Under the pieces are notes generated by a model. That model worked only from the letters and a program-made list of their open reading frames with translations, had not been told where the DNA came from and did no database searches. DNA of 64,000 bases, from the NCBI RefSeq assembly GCF_963576615.1, contig NC_088718.1:28812377-28876376 (forward strand), read 5' to 3'. The DNA is from Watersipora subatra (lineage: Eukaryota; Bryozoa; Gymnolaemata; Cheilostomatida; Watersiporidae). The position numbers were made by a program, and so were the translations under genes. This document shows positions 54,990-64,000 of this stretch, one piece after another (position 1 is the first letter of the stretch; each line of letters begins with the position of its first letter).

Positions 54990-55538
54990 ATGAATGAACT
55001 ACTAAGTGATATCGAGGAAGTAATAATTCACATGGATGTTATTCTGATCCATGCCGCTACTAGGGAAATTCACGACGACCGTTTCAGGAAAGTTCTTAAT
55101 CGTATCGCTCACTCAGGCATGACTTTCAATAGAAAAAAGTGTCTATTCAGGCAGACATCGGTCAAATTTCTTGGACATATCATAGATGGGGAGGGTATAC
55201 ACCCTGACACAGAGAAGACCAAAGCCATTTTAAAATTCCCTGAACTTCAGAACCAATTAGACATCAGACTCCTAAACGGTATGTTGAATCAGCTAATGAA
55301 GTTCATCCCTAATCTAGCGGAGCTCACGGCACCGATTCGTCAGTTACTCCGAGAAAACCAAGAGTGGGTCTGGGGCACGGCTCAACAGGACGCATTCGAA
55401 AGACTGAAAGGAATACTGGTTTCTGACAAAGTTCTTGCTCCGTATGACCCAAAACTTGAGACAATACATGCCACAGATGCATGTAACAGCGAAGTAGGAG
55501 TGGTCTTGTTTCAGAATCAAACTGATGGTACACGATGA
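54990..55538 (+). pseudogene. Gypsy copy B2 RT end and RNase H start
   Basis: Continues the RT: the YxDD site reads HMDVILIHA (about 55029-55040), so the Tyr and the second catalytic Asp are lost. Then FNRKKCLFRQTSVKFLGHII and RQLLRENQEWVWG, and RNase H starts at ATDACNSEVGVVLFQ. A TGA (55536-55538) interrupts. Confidence 0.86.
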
Positions 55539-56578
55539 CCAGTCAGCTTTGCTTCAAGATCCTTAACGGAGGTTGAAGGAAGATATGCAGTCATCGAGAA
55601 AGAGGCGCTGGCAGTAGAGTGGGGCTGTGAACGATTCAACCAGTACTTACACGGGCTAATGTTCACCGTAGGGGTAGACCACAAGCCTCTAGTGACGCTG
55701 CTCAATTCGAGGAATCTTGCGGATATGCCGGCCCATGTCCTTCGATTTAATTTTTGTCTGATGAAGTATTCTCCCACAGTTACCTATGTTCCATGGTCGA
55801 AACACCAAGTAGCAGACTATCTATCAAGGACCAATGGAGCGTCGATTACTTTTAGCAAGGTGCAGTTCTTTGATGAAGTGGAATACTTCAATAAGGTGTT
55901 CATACCAAAGCACTCATCTGTGAATCGCACATGGGATGCTCAAAATGATGACCCAATCCTGTGGAAGGTAATAGATTTCTGTCAATGTGGCTGGCTAGCC
56001 TACAAAAGTGAACATCCATCACTTACACCTTATTTTGATCATCAGGGCCATCTAACTGTAGATAAGGAAGTGTTGCTCTATGATGGCAGACTTGTGATAC
56101 CTGGCGGTCTTCAGCTAGAGATGCTCAATCTTGTACACAAGGGCCATCAGGGCATAGCGAAATGTAGAGAGAGAGAGAGAGAGAGAGAGAGCAAGGAGAG
56201 ATATATGGTGGCCAGGTATGAGTGGCGACATAGAAGCGGTAGTTTGTCAATTGCAACATCTGCCAACAAGTTTTTCCTACTCCAAGAAACACTGGCACCC
56301 AAATCCTTTCCTGATCGCTCATGGGAGAGACTCGAGATAAATTTGTTTGAATTAGACGAGAAGGTCTGCCTTCTGATTGTAGACTACTATAGTCGTTGGA
56401 TTGAGGTTCATGAAACTACAAAAAACCAGACTTCTGCTAATACAGTAGCCATCCTAGACAAAGTCTTTGCGACACATGAGTTCCCAGACAATGGTCCTCA
56501 GTTTGCCTCACAAGGTTTTGAGCGATATGCGAGAGACAACAATTTTACACTAATTACCTCGTCACCCCGCTATCCATG
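55539..56578 (+). pseudogene. Gypsy copy B2 RNase H end and integrase, frame-shifted by an (AG)n run
   Basis: RNase H: VSFASRSLTEVEGRYAVIEK, VDHKPLVTLL, VADYLSRTNG. Integrase: the finger opens HKGHQGIAKC and is followed by (AG)n at 56166-56190, read as Arg-Glu repeats. The next conserved block (WWPGMSGDIEAVV) is in another frame, and the original frame resumes at SFPDRSWERLEINLFELDEK. So the repeat length changed the frame and a second shift returned it. The first catalytic Asp of the core is Asn (LEINLF for LEIDLF). A TGA lies at 56577. Confidence 0.88.
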
Positions 56579-57179
56579 AGCTAACGGAGAGGCTGAACAC
56601 ACAGCTGGCACCATGAAACGCCTAATGGTTAAGACAGGGGATCTCTCTACAGCTCTGCTGAATTATCAATCAACCCCTCTGGAGAATGGATCATCTCCCT
56701 CACAGCTTCTGATGAGCCAACGCCTCAAAACGCGTATACCGGTCCTTCCGGATCACCTTATGCCTGTTCTTGCTAATCAACAATAGATTTGCAGCAGGGA
56801 GAAGGACAGACGAAAGTATGCAGCGGAGCATTACAATAAACGTCATTGTGCTAAAGACCTTCCAGAGATGAAACCAGATCAACAGGTATACATCCGGGAT
56901 CAGAAAGGCATAGGAGTAGTCTTACGACAAGTAGCTCCTCATTCCTACACTGTAACCAATAAAGCAGACAACACAGTATGCCGAAACAGATCAGCTCTTG
57001 TTCCAATGACAGCTCCTTCAGATACTCAGATGATCACACCAGCTAAGCAACAGTGTAGACCAGTAGATATACCGGAAAAGGGGCAAGACATTCAGTCTCT
57101 GAACATTAACAGTAAACCGCGACGTGATCGCAAGCCACCGCTAAATCTTGTAAAAAACTACCAAATATCCATTGGATAA
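56579..57179 (+). pseudogene. Gypsy copy B2 integrase C-terminal part
   Basis: After the TGA the reading continues ANGEAEHTAGTMKRLM, containing the last catalytic Glu, then LNYQSTPLENGSSPSQLLM. A TAG follows near 56785, then RRKYAAEHYNKRHCAKDLPE, QVYIRDQKGIGVVLRQVAPH and a Lys/Arg/Pro-rich end at a TAA (57177). Bases 56729-56843 are the part duplicated in antisense at 46.4 kb. Confidence 0.86.
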
Positions 57180-57300
57180 TTATGACACTTTTTGTACTGA
57201 GACAAATCCTACTGATAATCATTTTCGTGGTATATCCTAGCTTTTGCCGTACACACTTTAAGCTGCATTTGTTGCTTGTTTCAAATCCCAGAAGGGGAGA

Positions 57301-57474
57301 TGTAGTGGAACTGCGCTGACTATACTCTAAGTGTTGTCTTCTCTTGCTTATGTTATGTTACGTAATTTTTGACCTTGACATCAGTGATCATTCTGGGCGC
57401 AAGTTAAAGCAATAAACTACGAACAAAATCGTGACTTTTCAAGTCTACCTTTAGCCAAACGTAATAATACTACA
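57301..57474 (+). repeat. 3' LTR of Gypsy copy B2
   Basis: 174 bp, TGTAGTGGAACT...AATAATACTACA, followed by the duplication ATGAC. Confidence 0.92.
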
Positions 57475-57479
57475 ATGAC

Positions 57480-58507
57480 AGCAATTTTTTTTTATGTATG
57501 TAGCATGCTCACTCCTACTCATTAGTTCCTGATAGTAGTTATTTTTACTATAATAACAGCTGTGTCTGTCTGTCCGGTTACAAAAAATAGTTCAGGAGTA
57601 GTTTCAAAACCAGTTCAATATAGTAGACTCGAGTAACTACAGTGTATTAGTAACAACCTTTGGACTGTTGTAAAAATACTGTTAATGATTCACACATTAC
57701 TACACCCACAAAGGCCAACTTTGGTTAGGCAAGTATAGTAATAATGTAATTTGCAATTTCTAAAGCTATTTATGACGACTGAAGCAGTTAATCGTCTGTT
57801 GTTTTTCTATTTAATAATTTAGCTAAACTACCAAAATTTTAGATGATAAAGAAAAATTTAGAAATATTAAAAATATGTAGTCTGTTGTATGACAGCTCAA
57901 AGACTATAGAACCTGATTATACTATTTTTAGATATCACTCAAAGCCAACTTCAAAACCAAGATCAAAGCCAAAACTTGTCAGATCTGTAACCTATTTAAA
58001 ACTAGCTAATTTTTATGGGATGCTCCAAGGTACGTGGGCTTCTGTCAACAGGAGTGTGATTTATATCAAAACATAGCAATTCAAATCATCAGAATTAAAT
58101 GTTAATAATAGGTTTGAAAAACTAAAAGTTATTTTTTAAGCTTACTTTTGCAGTCCTTGACTGTCATACCCCTTTTGACTTTGTGTATTCCCTTTTAGAG
58201 TCAATAAAAAACTCAATGCAATCACTGAAACCTGAAAAAGCTGAAACATTTTTTAGTTTACATGCAGGTCGATGTCAACATATGTAGGCTAAATATTTTA
58301 GTTATAAACATTGCGGAAGATGTTATTGAAGCCAAGGTTTAACTTTTTCTGATTAGTCAGAATTTATGCTACAAAACCAGTCAAAGATTTTTTTATAGCT
58401 TATAAATGACAATACTTGAATCGAGGAAAATTTGAAAGCGAGATAACTCGTGTAGGTAGCTTGGCAATGATCTAAATTCACGAGTATACTCACAATGGTT
58501 GCGAAGG
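57480..58507. other. Spacer with a SINE tail
   Basis: At about 57541-57596 the minus strand carries GGACAGACAGACACAGCTGTTATTATAGTAAAAA, the same tail as the SINE at 34.6 kb. The rest is AT-rich, and the 77-codon frame at 57843 shows no domain. Confidence 0.45.
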
Positions 58508-58515
58508 AGTTAAAA

Positions 58516-58521
58516 TTTATT
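58516..58521 (-). terminator. Candidate polyadenylation signal of unassigned gene copy A
   Basis: AATAAA on the minus strand, 35 bases after the stop codon at 58556. Confidence 0.5.
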
Positions 58522-58555
58522 AATTGATAACATACACTTTCCACATACTCCCAAT

Positions 58556-58619
58556 TTAAATTTTTTGAATGATACAGAAGTTACCCCTTTGCCACTCCAC
58601 AACAGTCTTGTATCCGCAT
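58556..58619 (-). CDS. Unassigned gene, copy A, last exon
   Basis: 64 bp: acceptor GGGTTTTAG, one base to finish a split Lys codon, then CGYKTVVEWQRGNFCIIQKI and TAA. It is clearly paralogous to the exon at 60617-60677 (CGHKTVVEWGRNFCIMQRI). The matching upstream exon of this copy, at 60281-60342, is degenerate, so copy A may be a pseudogene. Confidence 0.6.
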
Positions 58620-58849
58620 CTAAAACCCAAAAACATCTCATATAAGAAACAATGATGTAACATAAAAATACTTGCCTTTTTTACTATTGGTTTAGAATTG
58701 ATTGTTTGATCTGTGGGATTAAATTAAAAAATAATGTTTTAAATTTTTACTGTTGTATGAGTCTAGTGAAAAAAAAATGTATTAAATTATGTGTATAATA
58801 ATTATATAATGATATAGTAACATATAATCATGATACATTGATGTAATTA

Positions 58850-58935
58850 TGATATATACATATATATATATAATATAATATGATAGTATTATATATATAT
58901 ATATATATATAATATAATATGATAGTATGCCATAA
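58850..58935. repeat. TA-rich microsatellite with a duplicated unit
   Basis: ATATATATA runs with two copies of ATAATATAATATGATAGTAT. Confidence 0.85.
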
Positions 58936-59019
58936 AATATATTTAGCTATGCTTAGTGTAGTATTTAACCTAACCTTACTTTAAGAATGTACCTTTTATT
59001 AGATTGATGAATAGCAATG

Positions 59020-59260
59020 AAACTAGTCATCATATCACCTGTCACATCTTGCCATGCCTCCTGTCACAACTCATCACATCCACCTGTCCTATGTCACCAC
59101 ACCGCTTGTCACTAAATCATGCTTTACCAACTGTTTCACTACATCACAGTCTAGCTAAAATTCATTACAACCCCTATTACATCTCATTACTCCACCTACC
59201 ATATTTTATCCCACCACCTGCCACCTGCCACTGTTTACCCAAGACACCCCATAAAGCACC
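59020..59260. repeat. Degenerate CACATCACCTGTC-type simple repeat
   Basis: Loosely repeated phrases of CATCACACCACCTGTCAC type. A 121-codon His/Leu/Pro-rich frame at 59004 follows from this composition and is not called a gene. Confidence 0.6.
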
Positions 59261-59280
59261 TGGTAGTCTATCGAATCAAC

Positions 59281-59734
59281 TTTGTGACATAGAAATTACC
59301 TTAGCAACCAATGGCTTTGCACTTCTGTGTTCACATAGGTCTCGCCTTTCTGTTGCTTTAAATGCATAAAAATTTGTTGTTGAAACACTGTAATCTGTTT
59401 TTACATGAAACCATTGGTCTACTATAGCTGAAAACATGATCTGCTTGCAAGAAGAGTGAATATTCTCACTATTCTTGAGTGTTATGCTCAGTTAAAAGCG
59501 TAGTCTAATGTGTAAGTTTAATGCATCTAGAACTGGAGGTTCCAAAATGGAATCCTCTGCAAAGCAGATTTTGTGTTATTGAAACCTTATTGCTGAGGGA
59601 GCAGGTAAAACATGTTAAAATATACAATAAGTTCTATTGTATCGCAGCAGCTGATTAAGACATGTTGGTTCATCCTCATCTTCCAGTTGCTGCCATGACC
59701 TCTCACTGGAACAGTGCAGTGCTTTCATAGGTGA
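59281..59734 (+). repeat. Dispersed repeat (tRNA-like core), copy 2
   Basis: 454 bp homologous to 46168-46757 without the 113-bp Gypsy fragment. The tRNA-like core is at 59497-59562 (GTAGTCTAATGTGTAAG and GGTTCCAAAATGGAATCC). The hairpin that was the insertion target in copy 1 is present here in a weaker form (CAAGAAGAGTGAA / TCTCACTATTCTTG). Confidence 0.75.
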
Positions 59735-60280
59735 TGTGTAAGTTTAAGTATCCGTTCTAACAAACGGCAGTGCAACTAACTCATTATTCTATATAAGATT
59801 TTATAATTAAACATTAACATGTATTGCTAGACATACTAAAACAATAATTGTAATAAACTATGTCATCTGCCAAATAAGGACTGATACAATGCCAGCTGAA
59901 AATTACCCAGGGCCAATTGCCAGCTGCCAATTCTTCAGTACCAAGTCTAACCCAAAACCTTTTAAACAGAAGTGAGATAAGTTATAATTGGATAAAAAAT
60001 TTTGTAGATGTGTAGAGCATCATAAGATCATGTAAAAATAAACAGTTTAATAAATTCTTTCTGCAACATGCATGATAAAACCACTTTTATTGTTGCGGAA
60101 AACATTAGTGAATTATTTTTATACTAAAATGTGATGGCTGAGCTTTATTTCAGCACCAAAAGTTGCAGAGCTTCTCGGCTGATTTTTAGCTGTAGAATGC
60201 ACAAATTATTTCAATATTCAGCAACCTTCATAGAAGTGCTCATGAGATGATAACTCTTACATTGAGATGATAACTCTTAC

Positions 60281-60342
60281 TTGGCCACATGGTATGTTCC
60301 AAATTCTGATAGCTAGTAGGTTCTCCCAGACATTTCTTTTGT
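60281..60342 (-). pseudogene. Unassigned gene, copy A, degenerate upstream exon
   Basis: On the minus strand it reads KKCLGEPTSYQNLE and ends at a good donor (CCAA|GTAAGAG). It aligns with the 3' half of the exon at 60857-61033 (NKCLGETTSYGKY...NHVAK), but a one-base loss before the donor shifts the frame. The 5' half is missing. Confidence 0.6.
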
Positions 60343-60616
60343 CTGGGAATTAATACTTACGAACGAAATACGTGACACTGAGCCTTGCAGATGTTAGTAA
60401 ATGATCAATGTTTTCCAAATCTGTACATTTACATTAAACATCATTTACTTTTTTGACATCTCGACATTACGACATTACATAAATTTATTAACTGTTTAAG
60501 GAAATGCTAAGATATTATAAGCAACACAGACAACTCAAACATGGCATTTTAACGCATCATATTATAAAGGTGGTTAAACTGTGTAGGAACAAGATGAGAT
60601 GCTGTCAACCTTTTCA

Positions 60617-60677
60617 TCAGATCCTTTGCATAATACAGAAATTCCTGCCCCACTCCACGACGGTTTTGTGTCCACAC
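60617..60677 (-). CDS. Unassigned gene, copy B, last exon
   Basis: 61 bp: acceptor TCTTTAG, one base completing the split Lys codon, then CGHKTVVEWGRNFCIMQRI and TGA. The phase agrees with the exon at 60857-61033. Too short to stand out alone; the paralogue at 58.6 kb supports it. Confidence 0.7.
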
Positions 60678-60856
60678 CTAAAGAGAGTACAGCATATTGT
60701 TATACATATGTTTGTTATGACTTATAATCTAGATTGATCAACAAAATATGTCACAATGTTAAGGAAGAGTAACGATGTGAAAGTCATATGTCAAGGGCAT
60801 CACAATTTTATTTAAACATATTGAGACTTATGGCAAAATGAGAAGATAAATCTTAC

Positions 60857-61033
60857 TTGGCCACATGGTTTATCGGATATTTCCCATAGCTAGTAGTTTC
60901 TCCCAGACATTTATTTTGTCTCACATTCTTTTCATATCCATTTGTACTACTGTAGCCTTTGAACTCAAAGTAACCACCTGGCAGCTTAGAACAGTCCATC
61001 ATCACATCCCACATCCAGTAATGGTCACCGAAG
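60857..61033 (-). CDS. Unassigned gene, copy B, penultimate exon
   Basis: 177 bp from acceptor GCTTTTTAG to donor CCAA|GTAAGA, phase 2 at both ends. It encodes FGDHYWMWDVMMDCSKLPGG, then YFEFKGYSSTNGYEKNVRQN, and ends INHVA. Joined to the last exon it gives a compact Trp/Tyr/Cys-rich C-terminal domain ending HVAKCG...FCI, with Cys residues that could pair in a secreted protein. From memory this resembles the C-terminal module of some invertebrate secreted carbohydrate-active proteins, but I cannot name the family with confidence. The 5' exons were not found within the window. Confidence 0.68.
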
Positions 61034-62780
61034 CTAAAAAGCAAGTTCACTGAACCCTTAGACCAATAGATATATATTAGGTGGTTAGCTCATTTTGAAA
61101 TGAAGTTCTGGCATTGGTCAAATAGGATAATAATAGTAATTAACCACAGCAATGGCCATGTAAGAGATAACAGCAGGTGAAACTATTTGTGAAGGAAGAA
61201 GCTCAGCAGACATCTTTTGATTTATGAATATAACTTTAATATTTAGTTATACCCAATTGTCTAAAGGTAGGTTCAGAGGTCATGGTTTTGTACCCGGATT
61301 CCTTTGGCTGTTGTTTTAATCAGTTTATATAAACGATGTCTGATTGGATTTGTCCTTTTTTATTGATCAAATCTTTTCTAGCTTCTCCCTGCCAACGAGT
61401 CTGTTAACTTCTTAACCCTGATTGAATGACTGATGAATAGGTATGAGTTAAAGAGACTTTCTTTATTTGTATAGCAGTCGTGAAAACTACAAATGAAACT
61501 GAATGATATGATGCAACTTAACTAAAAGTATAACATACTAAACTGATATACATATAACTTTCATAGCATAAAAAGCAGAACAATAACAAACATTCTTTAA
61601 TTGCCAATAGTAATAAAACATTAGTGGTCGTATAAAGTAAAAACTACAATTAAATGTATAAAATGTAAATTCATATCTTGTCTGACCTTCAGGGTTAAAG
61701 TTAAAGTCCTTTGAAATAGTTTTCAGTAAAAAAGCTGCTTTTTAACTTATAATAAGAGGCAGCCGAAATAGCTGCCGACTATATAATAATGTCGGTAAGT
61801 GGAATAATGTATGAAATAGAAATACACATGCAAAGTAGTCAGAATGAAACTGACGGCGTGGTCAAGAAATTTCTACATGGTTGTCCGTAAGTGGCATGTA
61901 GAAAACTAATAGACAAAGAAAGTTCTGGTTTATATCCTGGTTTATAATTTCATGATGTCACGCAAACAATATGTTTTGCAAAACTTTGGTAATATTGTGA
62001 CAGTGAAATCATATTGAAAGCAGTAAAGGGACAGCATCTTGGTGTAAAGGTTAAATATAATGACTATATATTCATCACTGTTGACTGTTGTTGACCCCAA
62101 GACCAGGCTGCACCGACACAAGTCAAATGAGAGTAGGATATTTCACAACTAGTTTCTTACAGAGTCTCTACCAACAATTCCAGCTAAATTATACATTAAA
62201 ATCAATATTCGGTTTAAAAGAATCTTAGAGATGTTCAGTTAATGTTATACACTAAATGATACAAATTTAAAATTATTGCGTGATAATTGCCTCTGTAATA
62301 TATATCTCAATTTATTTTCCCTCATATACTCGTTGCTCTATAATTTACTATATATCAAATTGATGAAACCCTTTCTTTCCGAAAAACTGACGAGTTTGTT
62401 TGTAACAAAAATCTAGTCAAGTTGAAACATGTTCACGTCTCCTCCGAGCCATTTAACATGCCTCTGACAATTTTTACTGGGTTTTTAAATGCTTGCTTTT
62501 GGTGCATAGCAGCATTTCTGCAGCAGAATTTTTCCACTTAAATCAGTTTTATCTTTTTACAATTATTTTCACCAATTCAGTCAGTTTTGAATATTTGGTT
62601 CTAATTTGTTTTACTCATCGTCATGTTCATGATTCGCTTTACTGAAATTTTTGTCACTACTTGTTTGATTAATAATCGTGTGGCTCTAAGACTTAATGAA
62701 GCGGTCGATTGTGGTTCAACTCTCTACTTTGGTTGGGTTACAGTAACATCATTCTTAAATTAATGTAAATTTTGTTTCAC
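61034..62780. other. Probable intron or upstream flank of unassigned gene B; nothing recognised
   Basis: AT-rich, with no exon that could be matched by phase and no repeat end found. Confidence 0.35.
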
Positions 62781-64000
62781 TAGCTAGAACTGGCAGAGTT
62801 TCGCTATCAACTGGCGCTCCAATTGCACCTTTTGATCTGCGTTCAATTGTTTCGGCAGTCTTAGGTAGAAAAATACTCTTTCATTAAGTGCATTGCTAAT
62901 CACCAGCCATCCTACCACCTAGTGAAACTGTCCGTAAAAATGAACACACATTTGGTGCCTTTCGGAAGTAGATAGGAAAGTATACTGGCTAGCATTACAG
63001 CTACTTTTTGCGAAGGTCAACTAAGTACAGTCTTTGCTTTTTGCCAGCCCTTCTAGCTCCACCATGCTTAGCGGCCTGGCACACGCCGAAACTTTTGATT
63101 AGCTTCTGGATGCTTTCTGTTAAACCGAGCTGCAAGTTAGAAGCAGCTCCTCTTTTTCTCCTTGCCAGAGTTAGCCAGGCAGGTATCTAAAATACGCAGT
63201 TCGATAAGGCTAGCTGTAGATTTTTGTAAAGCCAGTGAGCATACGATACACCACCTTGGTTGGTTTTGCGAGCTACCAGGGCTTTCAGTGCCTCATCTGT
63301 CGAGATTCTCAAAAAACCCCAAAGGTTGTGCAAAAACTCGACTTTATTTTTTCCAGCTATAGTTGTTCCGAGGGCATCTTCTTGCAGTCGGCTATAGCTC
63401 TTTACACGGTTGCCACAAGTCTGTGACATTTAGCCAGTAACCTTGCTAGTTCGGGGATTCTTCAAAAACTGTTGTGGATCTGACTCGGTTAATCCTTGAG
63501 AATACCTGGGTTCAACCCCGACCTTTCTTGAAGTGGGAGACATTTCCAACAATGGTTTCTTATTGGACCTGGCTGCCTACAAGAGGCTTCCTGCGGTGCC
63601 TAGACTTGGTCTTTCCACTTTACAGGCAAGAGACACTTTCAGGCTGCCAACCGGCAGCCAACTTGGTGCATGTCGGTAAATTCTGAATTGGTCTTTCTCT
63701 GCTTAATTGCCGAGTGTTGGCCTGCCATTCCTTAGCTTAATGTGTTTGCATTGGCAGCAATCCTCGCAGGTCTGTCTGCTCAGATAATCTGCGTTTCCAT
63801 GTCTCTAGCTAGCCTATTGCTTCAGAGTAAACGGAAAGTTGGATAGAATTTCCAGCCATTACACGGCTTGGTTGGAAAGCTTTCTGCTCCTGCATATCTA
63901 CCAAAGATGGGCATGATGTGTTTTTAAGAGCAACTCCTATTTATAAAAATAGTCGGAAGTCCTTTACAACTTTGATTACTTCTAGCATTTCCCTCGTGTT
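62780..64000. other. GC-richer, possibly decayed coding sequence, unidentified
   Basis: Base composition rises compared with the rest. Several frames on both strands look protein-like but are broken. On the minus strand: 63187-63429 (LHNLWGFLRISTDEALKALV) and about 63002-63180 (LTLARRKRGAASNLQLGLTE, then KSFGVCQAAKHGGARRAGKK). On the plus strand: 63474-63686 (DLTRLILENTWVQPRPFLKW). I do not recognise a family; an old mobile element is the most likely explanation. The region runs off the window. Confidence 0.35.

Larger units (their letters stand above)
52960..57479 (+). mobile_element. Gypsy LTR retrotransposon (copy B2), second family, decayed
   Basis: Short LTRs at 52965-53137 and 57301-57474 start TGTAGTGRAACT and end in AATAATACT. 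The 5-bp duplication ATGAC is perfect (52960-52964, 57475-57479). The primer site TGGTGGCAGCAAG lies at 53138, and a purine tract GAAGGGGAGA precedes the 3' LTR. Internal order: gag, protease, RT, RNase H, integrase. It is a different family from A and B1. Its integrase C-terminus is the source family of the antisense fragment at 46.4 kb. Confidence 0.93.

Noticed and set aside
56700-56882. Minus-strand 60-codon frame
   Set aside because: Antisense to the Gypsy integrase C-terminus.
59004-59369. 121-codon His/Pro/Leu-rich frame
   Set aside because: Low-complexity CACATCACC-type repeat running into a dispersed repeat.
63500-63520. tRNA B-box-like GGGTTCAACCCCG
   Set aside because: No A-box or cloverleaf could be built around it, so it is not called a tRNA.

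Overview
This is a eukaryotic, AT-rich, intron-bearing genomic window. The repeat repertoire (Helitron, Gypsy, Copia, Penelope-like, hAT, piggyBac and pogo-like elements, tRNA-derived SINEs) and a TRIM-family gene point to an invertebrate animal, plausibly a marine lophotrochozoan such as a mollusc or bryozoan. That taxon is an inference. No prokaryotic operon, CRISPR array or phage-like system was seen.

Layout. 0.6-1.4 kb is a C/T-rich simple repeat that abuts a minus-strand scrap of a Helitron PIF1 helicase. 3.8-11.9 kb is a decayed Helitron; a Gypsy retroelement (6.0-9.6 kb) sits inside its Rep domain, and a hAT transposon (8.15-9.33 kb) sits inside that Gypsy's 3' LTR. 12.2-22.2 kb holds the best host gene, a seven-exon minus-strand TRIM/RBCC-like gene (RING, two B-boxes, coiled coil; 363 codons as joined) whose splice phases all close. 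Its introns carry SINEs, two pogo-like elements and a hAT miniature element. 23.2-33.5 kb is a degenerate tandem array with a period near 1.47 kb, and a Copia element (27.26-31.79 kb) is inserted in one unit. 34.8-38.9 kb is a piggyBac element with TTAA ends; inside it are a large palindrome, a small element with a hammerhead ribozyme fold, and a truncated Penelope-like element with inverted, ribozyme-bearing arms. 39-46 kb is largely featureless. 47.07-51.79 kb and 52.96-57.48 kb are two further decayed Gypsy elements with LTRs and 5-bp target duplications. 58.5-61.0 kb has the 3' exons of two tandem paralogues of an unassigned minus-strand gene. The right end is unresolved.

All large mobile elements here look dead: each has stops, frameshifts or lost catalytic residues. 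The host signals are the TRIM-like gene and the 58.5-61.0 kb gene family. I do not see a convincing new biochemical system. The observations most worth checking are the hammerhead ribozymes, the short antisense Gypsy fragment bracketed by 28-bp direct repeats at 46.33-46.49 kb, and the two dinucleotide runs that broke pol reading frames in two unrelated retroelements.
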